Source: Candidatus Lambdaproteobacteria bacterium RIFOXYD2_FULL_56_26 (GTDB lineage: Bacteria > SAR324 > XYD2-FULL-50-16). Taken from it: a stretch of DNA of 64,000 nt. Below, piece after piece: positions 30,253 through 38,483 of this stretch. The notes beneath the pieces were generated by a model. It did no database searches. It saw nothing but the letters and a program-made list of their open reading frames with translations, and was not told the DNA's origin. The DNA is taken from the NCBI GenBank assembly GCA_001783715.1, contig MFNF01000046.1, positions 1 through 64,000 of the forward strand. Direction: 5' to 3'. Position 1 is the stretch's first letter. Every line of letters begins with the position of its first letter. The position numbers and the translations under genes were made by a program.

Positions 30253-31065
30253 TTAGCTCGGGACATCTAAAGAAGCCAGCGCTTCGGCCAGCGGCTCTGC
30301 ATGTTCTCCCTGCCCAAACCCCAAAGCAATCCGCAAGGTTCGGCTTTTTTCTCCCAAAGTTTGGCTCAAGTCGGCTGTCAAGCGCCTTTGAACCAGTTGT
30401 GCCGAGTCCATCGCCGTTTCGGGCATCAACAGGACCAGAACCCCCGAAACCAACTGGGCAGCAAAATCGGTCCGACGGATCAAGGGGCGGAGCGACCGCA
30501 CGATCTCCACTTGGAGCAAGTCCAGTTCCAGGGGGTCCAGGTGGTTGCGGTTGGCGCATTCGACCAACAAAGCAGCCAGATCTAGTTGATGCCTATGGGA
30601 ACGGGCCTTTTCCTCTTCATAACGTTGCAAAAAATAGTGGGCGTTGTACAGACCGGTCACCGGATCACGGGTCGCTTCCTTGGTTTTTTGGGCAATCCCC
30701 AATCCCAAGTCGATCCGGGCCAGCAGGTGTTCTGGGTCAAAGGGTTTGGTCAGGTAATCGTTCCCTCCATACCTCAATCCCTGGGCCAAGTCGGTGATGG
30801 TATTTCTGCCGCTCAAAAACAACACATACAACTGCCCGGCATCGGGCAAGGCTCTCATCCGTTTGCAGGCCTCAAACCCATCCATACCGGACATGGACAC
30901 ATCCAAAACCACTATGTCAGGCCGCTTGGCCACTACCATTTCCAGCGCTTCTTCGCCGCTTCCCACCTCAAAGACCGTTTGCCCAAATGGATGCAGCAAT
31001 CGAGAAACGGTGCGCCTCATCGCCGGTTCGTCATCTACAACCAATATTCGTCCTTTGTTTTTCAT
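30253..31065 (-). CDS. Response regulator with degenerate GGDEF domain
   Basis: The 270-residue protein has a normal receiver (ILVVDDEPAM, IVVLDVSMSGMDG, YLTKPF). A GGDEF-like domain follows, starting with RDPVTGLYNAHYFLQRY near 133. The signature place reads QLVSGVLVLLMP instead of GG(D/E)EF, so it should not make c-di-GMP. It may bind a partner or act as a scaffold. GGAAGGA precedes the ATG and a -10-like TATACT lies upstream. Confidence 0.87.
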   Translation of the reverse strand: MKNKGRILVVDDEPAMRRTVSRLLHPFGQTVFEVGSGEEALEMVVAKRPDIVVLDVSMSGMDGFEACKRMRALPDAGQLYVLFLSGRNTITDLAQGLRYGGNDYLTKPFDPEHLLARIDLGLGIAQKTKEATRDPVTGLYNAHYFLQRYEEEKARSHRHQLDLAALLVECANRNHLDPLELDLLQVEIVRSLRPLIRRTDFAAQLVSGVLVLLMPETAMDSAQLVQRRLTADLSQTLGEKSRTLRIALGFGQGEHAEPLAEALASLDVPS

Positions 31066-31119
31066 CTCTCTTTATTCCTTCCGCCCTCTGTATTCAGTCC
31101 ACCACCCCTCCAATCTACG

Positions 31120-31125
31120 AGTATA
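31120..31125 (-). promoter_or_regulatory. Candidate -10 (TATACT) for the receiver-GGDEF gene
   Basis: TATACT on the minus strand, 55 bp upstream of the ATG at 31065, within an AT-rich stretch. No good -35 is seen 17 bp before it. Confidence 0.35.
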
Positions 31126-31163
31126 ATCCAGTTATTAAAAAAAAACGAATACTTTTCACATTT

Positions 31164-32399
31164 TTAAAACTTCCCGGCCCATTCCTCCAACTCCGCCACC
31201 GCCTTGAGGTACTCCGCCTTGGCGTTTAAGGTTTTGATCTTGATGTTCAAAAGGTTCACTCTGGAGCTTAGGGACAGGGACATCCCCCGACCTCCCCCCG
31301 AGTACAGTCGTTGGTTGATCTGGTCGGCCATTTTGGCGGGAGGCAGGACTTGGTCCTCCATCAGCCGGACCAGACGGAAGGCGTTTTGGGCATGGTGGAA
31401 ATGGACGCTGACCTGTTCGATCACCTCTTCCTCAAAGGCCTTCCGATTCTCCAAGGCGGCAGTGGCACCGGCCTCCTCCGCCTCTGCCGCAGCGCCCAGA
31501 CGACTGTTACCCCAGGGCAGCGAAAAACCCAGGCTGAAGCTGTAGTTGTACTGCCGGACCGGGTTGGTGCCCATGGTCGAGGGTCCCATCTTAAAATAGT
31601 TGAACCCCAATTCCACCATCGGGGCGTGGGACTTGGAACTCTGCAGTTCTCGCTCTCTTGCTGCCGCTTGCTCTTTGAGTTTGAGCGCCTTTAAGGTCGG
31701 GTGGGTGGCCAGGGCTTGGGCGATCAGCTCTTTGAGTTCCATCCCCAGCTTGGGTTGTGGCGGGTCCGCCACCGAAGTCACCCAAGGATCATCGGACCGC
31801 CCCAAGAGGCGGTTGAGCCGGACCCTGGCGTTGGTCAGCTGGTCTTGTTTTTGGACCAATTCATAGGCATTTTCCCCCAGCTTGGCTTGGGTTTCCAAAC
31901 TGGCCCCCAACATATCCTGGTTCCGTTGGCTTTCGATGCTTCCGGTTTCGGCCAGCTTTTCAAAGAGGGTCTGGATCTCTTCGAGTAACCCTGGGATTCC
32001 CTCCAGCTGCCAAAGGTCGTAAAAGGTGGACTTGACCTGCCGCTCCAGCTCTCGGCGCTTGGCCTCCTGTTCAAAAGAGGCCGCCTGGGCGTTCAGCTCC
32101 GCCGCTTCGGACTCCAGGTCGCTCCAGCCCCAAAAGGGCAGCGGCTGGACCAGAGAGTATTTTTCATCCTGCGGCCCCTGTTCGATCATCATCCTCGGTG
32201 CGTCCCAGCCCCCGGCCCCTTGGGCTCGGGCGGACACCGCCGCCACCTCGGCCTGGACCCCGATCCAGACCGGACTGTGTTCAAAGGCGTATTCCAGGGC
32301 TTGGGAGAGCTCCAACCGTTCGGTCGGTAGTTCCGCCCAGGCCGGTGGGGCCCCCAGGCACAACAGCCACCCCAATACAAACTTCCAATTGGCTTTCAT
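31164..32399 (-). CDS. TolC-family outer membrane channel of the Cu/Ag efflux operon
   Basis: The 411-residue protein has a signal peptide (FVLGWLLCLGAPPAWA). TolC/CusC-type helical repeats include LELSQALEYAFEHSP and a second-half copy around LKELIAQALATHPTLKAL. It would form the trimeric outer membrane duct for the CusBA-like pump. Many bacterial relatives are annotated simply as TolC family. It is the last gene of the minus-strand efflux operon and starts 5 bp after the YtkA-like gene. Confidence 0.9.
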   Translation of the reverse strand: MKANWKFVLGWLLCLGAPPAWAELPTERLELSQALEYAFEHSPVWIGVQAEVAAVSARAQGAGGWDAPRMMIEQGPQDEKYSLVQPLPFWGWSDLESEAAELNAQAASFEQEAKRRELERQVKSTFYDLWQLEGIPGLLEEIQTLFEKLAETGSIESQRNQDMLGASLETQAKLGENAYELVQKQDQLTNARVRLNRLLGRSDDPWVTSVADPPQPKLGMELKELIAQALATHPTLKALKLKEQAAARERELQSSKSHAPMVELGFNYFKMGPSTMGTNPVRQYNYSFSLGFSLPWGNSRLGAAAEAEEAGATAALENRKAFEEEVIEQVSVHFHHAQNAFRLVRLMEDQVLPPAKMADQINQRLYSGGGRGMSLSLSSRVNLLNIKIKTLNAKAEYLKAVAELEEWAGKF

Positions 32400-32404
32400 T
32401 TTCC

Positions 32405-32866
32405 CTACTTGGTGACAAACTTGACCACAAATTCATCGGAAATGTCTCCCGAAGAAAAGAGCAGGTGGAGCTTCCAAAGCCCAGCCATTGGAATTTGCAG
32501 GACCAATTCAAAGGTCCCGTTGGCGACCTTTTTGATCGCAACCGGGGCCAACTCCATGGTCATACCCGGCATTTCAAAACTGGCGGACTTCAGTTCCCCA
32601 TCTTGGATCAACCGTTGGTCCCGTCCCAACAACGCCACCTGGAAACGAGCGACCCCCGGGGTAACCGGTACCTGATCCAAACCAAGCATAAAGGACTTGT
32701 TGTGGGAAAAAATCTCGCTCTTTTTGTTTTCTCCCAATTGGGCCGGTTGCATCATCTGCTTGTGGTCCAGGCCTCCCTGCATCTGGCTGTGGTCCATTTC
32801 GGCCGCTTGCAGAGGGGCGCAAAACAAGGTCAGGGCGAGGGTCAGGCCGGTCAGAAAAGTTTTCAT
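32405..32866 (-). CDS. Exported YtkA/FixH-like metal-efflux accessory protein
   Basis: The 153-residue protein has a signal peptide (FLTGLTLALTLFCAPLQA) and then a His/Met-rich stretch (EMDHSQMQGGLDHKQMM) suited to Cu or Ag. The C-terminal beta domain (EMPGMTMELAPVAIKKV, then LQIPMAGLWKLHLLF) is YtkA-like, similar to the two extra domains on the CusB-like adaptor. It probably binds metal in the periplasm and hands it to the pump, like CusF, but the fold is different. Its ATG overlaps the cusA stop (ATGA). Confidence 0.82.
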   Translation of the reverse strand: MKTFLTGLTLALTLFCAPLQAAEMDHSQMQGGLDHKQMMQPAQLGENKKSEIFSHNKSFMLGLDQVPVTPGVARFQVALLGRDQRLIQDGELKSASFEMPGMTMELAPVAIKKVANGTFELVLQIPMAGLWKLHLLFSSGDISDEFVVKFVTK

Positions 32867-35800
32867 CGTTCCTCTTTGGGATCTGGGGTTAAAGAGAAGG
32901 AAAGGTCACGGCCCTTCCAAAAGGCAAAAATGACGGGATAAACCAACAGTTCCAAAACCACGGAAGTCAACATCCCACCCACCATCGGAGCGGCGATCCG
33001 CTTCATGGTGTCTGCGCCGGAGCCAACGCTCCAAAGAATCGGAATCAAACCAAACAAGGTGGTCCCGGCGGTCATCAGTTTGGGCCGAATCCTTCCGGCG
33101 GCCCCCTCAACGATTGCCTCGACTAGGTCGGCGTGACTTTTGATCCGCCCCTCACCCAGTCGTTTTTTATAAGCAAGCTTGAGGTAAAGCAGCATCATCA
33201 CCCCGGTCTCTGCGTCCAGGCCCGCCAAGGCAATGATCCCCACCCACACGGCGACCGAAAGGTGGTAACCCAACACCCACAATATCCCAAAGGCACCGAT
33301 CAGGGAAAAAGGCACCGCCAACAGCACAATCAAGGTTTCGGTAATACTCAACGTATTGATGTAGATCAAGACCACCACCAACACAAAGGTCAAGGGGATC
33401 AGGGTCTTTAGGGTTTTATTGGCCCGTTCCAGGCTTTCGTACTGACCCGCCCAAACCAAAGAAACCCCAACCGGCAGTTTCACCTTTGCGGCAACGGTTT
33501 TTTTGGCCTCCGAAACATAGTCCCCCAGGCTCACCTTGCTCCGGTCGATGTCCACAAACACAAAGTTGGCCAACCGGCCGTTTTCGTCCCGGATCATCGG
33601 CGGACCTGTCTTGACGCTGATCTTGGCCAGTTGGGTGATCGGGATAAAACCGGTTTTGGTGGGCACCAGTACCTTTTCCAGTTCCTCCAGATTGCTGCGG
33701 AAGTCTCTGGCGTAGCGGATCTGAACCGGGTACCGCTCCCTCCCTTCGACGGTCATGGAAACATTCTGCCCCCCTACCGCCATGGCCAAGGCACTCAACA
33801 CCTGCTGGGCACTGAGGCCATAACGGGCGGCCTTGGCCCGGTCCACCTCAAAGTCGATGAAATGCCCGCCGGTGCTCCGTTCGGCAAAGGCGCTCCGGGT
33901 ACCCAGTTGGTCTTGCAGGGCCAGTTCCACCTCTTCGCTGACCGCTTCGATGGTCTTGAGGTCCGGTCCCAACACCTTGATCCCCACGGCGGTGCGGATC
34001 CCGGTGGCCAGCATCTCGGTCCGGGTTTGGATGGGCATCCACCAGACGTTGGGCATCCCCGGAATCTGGCAGAGCCGGTCCAGCTCTTGGGTCAGGGTCT
34101 CCAGGCTCTGGCCCTCACGCCACTGGTCCTGGGGCTTGAAGGTGATCACCGCCTCGATCATCGAGAGGGGGGCCGAATCGGTGGCGCTTTCGTCTCGGCC
34201 TACCTTGGTAAAAACATGTTCCACTTCGGGCAGGGATTTGATCCTCTTGCCCACCTGATGGGCGATTTTTTCCGCCTCACTGATCCCCATTCCCGGCACC
34301 GCCGTGGGCATGTACAGCAAGGTCCCTTCGTTGAGGGGGGGCATGAATTCGCTGCCCAACCGGCTGGCGATCGGCACCACCAACAGCACCCCCCCCAGGG
34401 CCAACCCCAAGGTCCAACGGCGGTGTTTGAGCACTTTGCGGACCAGGGGTTCATAAAAACGGATCAAAACCTTGCTGATCGGATTGAGGTGCTCGGGCAG
34501 GGTTTTGCCCCGCAAAAACAACACCGCCAAGGCGGGGGTCAGGGTGATAGCCAACACCGCCGCAGCGGCCATGGAGAAGGTTTTGGTCCAGGCCAGAGGC
34601 TTGAACAACCGTCCCTCTTGGCCGGTGAGCCCAAAGATCGGCACAAAGGCAATGGTGATGACCAACAGCGCCAAAAAGATCGGCCTGCCCATTTCGGCCA
34701 TGGCATTGGCGATCACCTCGACCCTGGGTCCCGGTTTCCCTTGTTCCTCCCAGGTTTCCAGGTGTTTGTAGGCGTTCTCGACCATCACAATCGAAGCGTC
34801 CACCATCGCCCCAATGGCAATGGCGATCCCCGACAAGGACATGATGTTGGCGGTCATGCCGCTGTATTCCAAGGGAATAAAACTGACCAACACCGCCAAG
34901 GGCAAGGGCAGACTGGCCACCAGGGAGGAACGGAAGTGCCAGAGAAAAATCCAAACCACCACCGCTACCGTCAAAATCTCTTCGGCCAACTTAAAAAAGA
35001 TGTGGCTGACTGCATCGTTGATCAGTTCGGAACGGTCATAGACCGGCACAATCTTCACCCCGTCGGGCAGGGTTTTCTGCAAAGCTTCCAGCTTCGTCTT
35101 GACCGCCTCGATCACCTGGGCCGCATTGCCACCGAAGCGGATCACCACCGTCCCGGAAACCGTTTCCCCCAAGCCGTCCAGGTCGGCCACCCCCCTACGC
35201 ATCTCCGAGCCCAGGCTCACTTGGCCCAACTGGCGCAAAAAGACCGGGGTGCCTTGGAACTCGGCCACCGGGATCATCTCCAGGTCGCTGAGGCTTTTGA
35301 GGTACCCCCGGCCCCGGATAAAATGTTCCACCCCCGAGATTTCCAGCACCCTGGCCCCCAAGTCTAGGTTCGACTGGCGGACTGCATCGGCCACCTGGTT
35401 GAGGCTGATCCGGTAGGCCCGCAACCGGTTGGGGTCCAGTTGGACTTGGTACTGTTTGACAAAGCCTCCCACCGAAGCCACTTCAGCGACCCCGGGGATC
35501 GAGCGCAGTTCAAAGGACAAGACCCAGTCCTGGAGGCTCCGTAGGTCCGCCAGACTGTGTTTGCCGCTTTCATCGACCAAGGCGTATTGGTACACCCAGC
35601 CCACCCCGGTAGCGTCCGGCCCCAACCTGGGGACTACCCCTTCGGGCAGCTGTCCGCTGGAGGAAGCGAGGTACTCCACCACCCGTGATCTGGCCCAATA
35701 AAGGTCAGTGCCCTCTTCAAAGACCACGGTGACGAAGCTCAAGCCCAAAAAGCTCTGACCCCTTACATAATGGACCTTGGGGGCACCCAAGAGGCTGGTG

Positions 35801-36009
35801 ACGATCGGGTAGGTCACTTGGTCTTCCATCAAATCGGGGCTCTGCCCGGACCATTCGGTGTAAACGATCACCTGGACATCCGACAGGTCGGGAATGGCAT
35901 CCAAAGGCACCCGGTCGAAGGAACGTAGGCCAAGCACCAACAGAACCATGGCCAACGCCAAGACCAACCCCCAATGGCGTACACAAAGCCGAACCAAGCC
36001 TGAAATCAT
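32863..36009 (-). CDS. cusA: CusA/HME-type RND efflux pump
   Basis: The 1048-residue inner membrane pump uses the proton gradient to move heavy metals. The TM4 signature SGIAIAIGAMVDASIVMVENA matches Cu/Ag pumps of the HME-4 group. Three Met that line the CusA path have counterparts: LLYMPTAVPG, LSMIEAVITFKPQDQW and TEMLATGI. GNQ-like RND repeats and twelve membrane helices are evident. It lies between cusB and the YtkA-like gene, with ATGA overlaps at both ends. The Met residues favour Cu+/Ag+ over Zn or Co. Confidence 0.95.
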   Translation of the reverse strand: MISGLVRLCVRHWGLVLALAMVLLVLGLRSFDRVPLDAIPDLSDVQVIVYTEWSGQSPDLMEDQVTYPIVTSLLGAPKVHYVRGQSFLGLSFVTVVFEEGTDLYWARSRVVEYLASSSGQLPEGVVPRLGPDATGVGWVYQYALVDESGKHSLADLRSLQDWVLSFELRSIPGVAEVASVGGFVKQYQVQLDPNRLRAYRISLNQVADAVRQSNLDLGARVLEISGVEHFIRGRGYLKSLSDLEMIPVAEFQGTPVFLRQLGQVSLGSEMRRGVADLDGLGETVSGTVVIRFGGNAAQVIEAVKTKLEALQKTLPDGVKIVPVYDRSELINDAVSHIFFKLAEEILTVAVVVWIFLWHFRSSLVASLPLPLAVLVSFIPLEYSGMTANIMSLSGIAIAIGAMVDASIVMVENAYKHLETWEEQGKPGPRVEVIANAMAEMGRPIFLALLVITIAFVPIFGLTGQEGRLFKPLAWTKTFSMAAAAVLAITLTPALAVLFLRGKTLPEHLNPISKVLIRFYEPLVRKVLKHRRWTLGLALGGVLLVVPIASRLGSEFMPPLNEGTLLYMPTAVPGMGISEAEKIAHQVGKRIKSLPEVEHVFTKVGRDESATDSAPLSMIEAVITFKPQDQWREGQSLETLTQELDRLCQIPGMPNVWWMPIQTRTEMLATGIRTAVGIKVLGPDLKTIEAVSEEVELALQDQLGTRSAFAERSTGGHFIDFEVDRAKAARYGLSAQQVLSALAMAVGGQNVSMTVEGRERYPVQIRYARDFRSNLEELEKVLVPTKTGFIPITQLAKISVKTGPPMIRDENGRLANFVFVDIDRSKVSLGDYVSEAKKTVAAKVKLPVGVSLVWAGQYESLERANKTLKTLIPLTFVLVVVLIYINTLSITETLIVLLAVPFSLIGAFGILWVLGYHLSVAVWVGIIALAGLDAETGVMMLLYLKLAYKKRLGEGRIKSHADLVEAIVEGAAGRIRPKLMTAGTTLFGLIPILWSVGSGADTMKRIAAPMVGGMLTSVVLELLVYPVIFAFWKGRDLSFSLTPDPKEER

Positions 36010-37838
36010 GGCTTCTCCAGGATGGCACCGAACTGGGGCAGTACGTCCCTAAGCTGGGCTTCGGAGCTGATCAGGAAGTTGGCCGAAAAGGTCACCTGCT
36101 GCCCTTGGGTCAGCCCGATCACCTCGACCCACTCTCCATCGGTCTGCCCGGTTTCGATCTCTTGGGGGGTAAAAAACCCGTCCCCTGGGGTCAAAAAGAC
36201 GTACTTGTGACGGCCGGAAAACAAGATCGCCCGGCGGGGCAGCACCAATCGCTCGCCCTTGTCCGAAAGGATCTCGGCATCGGCGTACATGCCCGGCTTG
36301 AGTAGGATCTTCGGGTTGTCCACCAGGATACGAACCTTCAAGGTTCGGGTGTTGGGGTCCAAAAAGGGATAAAGGTAATCCACCTTGCCTTCCAAAACCG
36401 AACCGCCTTGGTAGGCCAAGGTCAGCCTCACCTTGTCCCCACGTTTGACCTCGTAGGCTTCAAACTCGAAGACCTCAGCCAGGGCCCAAAGTTGGGTCAG
36501 GTCGGCCAAACGAAAGAGTGGCACCCCCTTTTGGGCATAACCCCCTTCAACGACCGACTTGGTCACAATGTAGCCGGAAAAGGGGCTTTTGATTACCTGC
36601 TTGCCCGGTGCCCGTTTGAGCCGGCGCAGTTCCTCCAAATCGGCAGGGGAAAAGTCCCAAAGCAGCAGCTTTTCCTTGGCGTTTCTGTACAGCTGGGCCT
36701 CCGAAGGGTTGCGCCTCGGGGAACCGTCCAATTGCAGGAAAATCTCTTGGGCTTCAAAGAGTTCGGGGGAGTAAATGGAAAAAAGCGCTTGGCCCTTGCG
36801 GACGAATTCCCCTTCCCGGTTGGCAAACAGTTGCTCGATCTTGCCGCTGTACTTGAGGGAGAAATCGAAGACCCTGGATTCGTCCACCTCAATCCGGGCG
36901 ACTGTCAAGAGCCGTTTGGAGAGCTGCCTTCGTTCCACCTTGCCCAGTTCGATGCCGATCAACTGGGCCCGCTGTTGGTCGATGTACAGGTTTTTGGCCT
37001 GCCCCCCGCCTTGCTCCTGCCGGGTCCCTTCCGCCGGTCCCTTGTAAACGAAGCCCTCAACCCCAACGGTGACCGAAAAGGGGAACTCCACCTTGGTCCC
37101 GTCGGCGAGGCTCACTCGGACGGGCAACTCCCAGGAACCGGCCATGGCCAGCTCCAAGGTCGCTTGGTACCGGCCCTTGCCCTGGTCTAGGGCGGCGGTT
37201 TTGGACGACATCTTGGGCATCGCACCCATGGCGGGCATGAAGGCTTCCACCTCCACCTTTGCTGCCTCTAACGGTTGGCCTTGGGCGTTGACCAGGGTAA
37301 AGCTCACCTGATTGTCCCCCACTTCGGCAGTGGTGGGGTCCAGTTTAAATTCCCCCAAGGTCAGCCCCTGGCGCTGGTAGGTTCGTTCCTTGGGGCTGGA
37401 CGAAAGGGAGGCAGGTCCGGCCTCTCCTTGGTACAACAGGCCTGCACGACCTACGGTCAAGGCAAAGGGGAACTCCAAGGTGGGTTTGCCCCCTCGTTTG
37501 ATCTGGATGGGCATTTCCCAGGTTCCTTCCATGGAAAGCTGGAGCTGGGCGACATAGACCCCACCGCCCTGGGGCTTGGCTTCGGCGGTCATGGCCATGT
37601 AGGGCATCGCCCCACTTTCGGGCATAAAGACCTCCACCTCTACCCTTGCTTGGCCAAGGCTCTGCCCCTTGGGTACCTGCAACCGAAAGGTCAGTCGGTT
37701 GTTGCCCACCACCGGAGCGGCCGGGACGAGGGTTACTTGGGTGAGGGAGACCCCTTCCTTTTGGTACTCCTGGGCCCACAACGGGCTGGAGAACAAAAGG
37801 AAAAGAGCCAAGAGACTGGTCAGTCGGGACATAAACAC
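36006..37838 (-). CDS. cusB: CusB-like adaptor with two N-terminal YtkA-like domains
   Basis: The 610-residue protein is longer than a usual CusB. After a signal peptide come two similar domains of about 115 residues: VEVEVFMPESGAMPYMAMT near 65 and VEVEAFMPAMGAMPKMS near 200. The adaptor core follows from about 290 (IGIELGKVERRQLSKRL), with the lipoyl/barrel parts (VIKSPFSGYIV, LTLAYQGGSVLEGKVDYLYP). The adaptor links CusA to the outer membrane duct. The extra Met-rich domains may bind metal. Its stop overlaps cusA (ATGA). Confidence 0.9.
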   Translation of the reverse strand: MFMSRLTSLLALFLLFSSPLWAQEYQKEGVSLTQVTLVPAAPVVGNNRLTFRLQVPKGQSLGQARVEVEVFMPESGAMPYMAMTAEAKPQGGGVYVAQLQLSMEGTWEMPIQIKRGGKPTLEFPFALTVGRAGLLYQGEAGPASLSSSPKERTYQRQGLTLGEFKLDPTTAEVGDNQVSFTLVNAQGQPLEAAKVEVEAFMPAMGAMPKMSSKTAALDQGKGRYQATLELAMAGSWELPVRVSLADGTKVEFPFSVTVGVEGFVYKGPAEGTRQEQGGGQAKNLYIDQQRAQLIGIELGKVERRQLSKRLLTVARIEVDESRVFDFSLKYSGKIEQLFANREGEFVRKGQALFSIYSPELFEAQEIFLQLDGSPRRNPSEAQLYRNAKEKLLLWDFSPADLEELRRLKRAPGKQVIKSPFSGYIVTKSVVEGGYAQKGVPLFRLADLTQLWALAEVFEFEAYEVKRGDKVRLTLAYQGGSVLEGKVDYLYPFLDPNTRTLKVRILVDNPKILLKPGMYADAEILSDKGERLVLPRRAILFSGRHKYVFLTPGDGFFTPQEIETGQTDGEWVEVIGLTQGQQVTFSANFLISSEAQLRDVLPQFGAILEKP

Positions 37839-37907
37839 CTACCGGAAACCGAGTGAATCAAACAAACCTCAACGAGGTTTGATCCAAAGCGTCAGGAGTC
37901 CGGTTGG

Positions 37908-38372
37908 CTAGCAGGAAAGCTGGGTTTTTTGTTGGACCAATCCCCTGGCCTCTGGTGGAGGCAGTGTTTGGCCAAAGAAGAAAAAGAGGGAAAAACCGAG
38001 CCCCAAGACCGAAAGTCCCGCCCAACCTGTGGGCTCTGCCAACAAGAACGGGACAGACCAAAACCGGAATTCAACCTTGTCTTGGAGCACCACCTGCCCT
38101 TCCTGGCAACAGGCCTTTAAATCTGTGTCACAGCAGTCACGATGGTTTTGGGAAGGTTGGTTGGAACCGGAATTGTGGGCAACCGGGGTGACGGGGTGCT
38201 GGTGATTCAGCGGCCTGGAGCCCGCAGTTTTAGCGGCAAAAACAGAGGCAACGTTGGCCGCCTCCAAAAGTGCCGACCCCTTCATTTGGCAATGACCGGC
38301 GAGCGCCAGGACAGCGGCCAACAGCAACAGCCCAAGCGACTTGCCCAAACCTGCCTGAAGGTGAAACCTCAT
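37908..38372 (-). CDS. Cys/His-rich membrane protein leading the efflux operon (CopL-like?)
   Basis: The ATG at 38372 follows AAAGGA, giving 154 residues. A hydrophobic N-terminal segment (LGLLLLAAVLALAG) is followed by a linker with NHQHPVTPVAHN and the cluster HRDCCDTDLKACCQEG. A second hydrophobic segment (LSVLGLGFSLFFFF) and a final Cys end the protein. The layout resembles CopL-like copper-inducible proteins but I cannot prove the family. It lies 69 bp before cusB and directly after the promoter at 38408-38437. Confidence 0.6.
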   Translation of the reverse strand: MRFHLQAGLGKSLGLLLLAAVLALAGHCQMKGSALLEAANVASVFAAKTAGSRPLNHQHPVTPVAHNSGSNQPSQNHRDCCDTDLKACCQEGQVVLQDKVEFRFWSVPFLLAEPTGWAGLSVLGLGFSLFFFFGQTLPPPEARGLVQQKTQLSC

Positions 38373-38407
38373 CGCCAATCCTTTTTCCAGAGTAAAACCA
38401 CAATCCC

Positions 38408-38437
38408 ATCCTAGGCCCATTCTCCTGGGGTTGTCAA
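38408..38437 (-). promoter_or_regulatory. Candidate promoter of the Cu/Ag efflux operon
   Basis: TTGACA (38432-38437, minus strand) and TAGGAT (38408-38413) are 18 bp apart, 36 bp or more upstream of the first ATG. A 10-bp direct repeat overlaps the -35 region. Confidence 0.5.
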
Positions 38438-38463
38438 ACTTCGACCGCCCCCGCAAACTTCGA
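38435..38463. promoter_or_regulatory. Direct repeat CAAACTTCGA x2, candidate activator site
   Basis: CAAACTTCGA occurs at 38435-38444 and 38454-38463, perfect copies with a 19-bp period. On the minus strand they read TCGAAGTTTG just before and into the -35 of the efflux promoter, the position expected for an OmpR-type activator. Confidence 0.6.
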
Positions 38464-38483
38464 GAAAAACCTTACCCAGCGCC

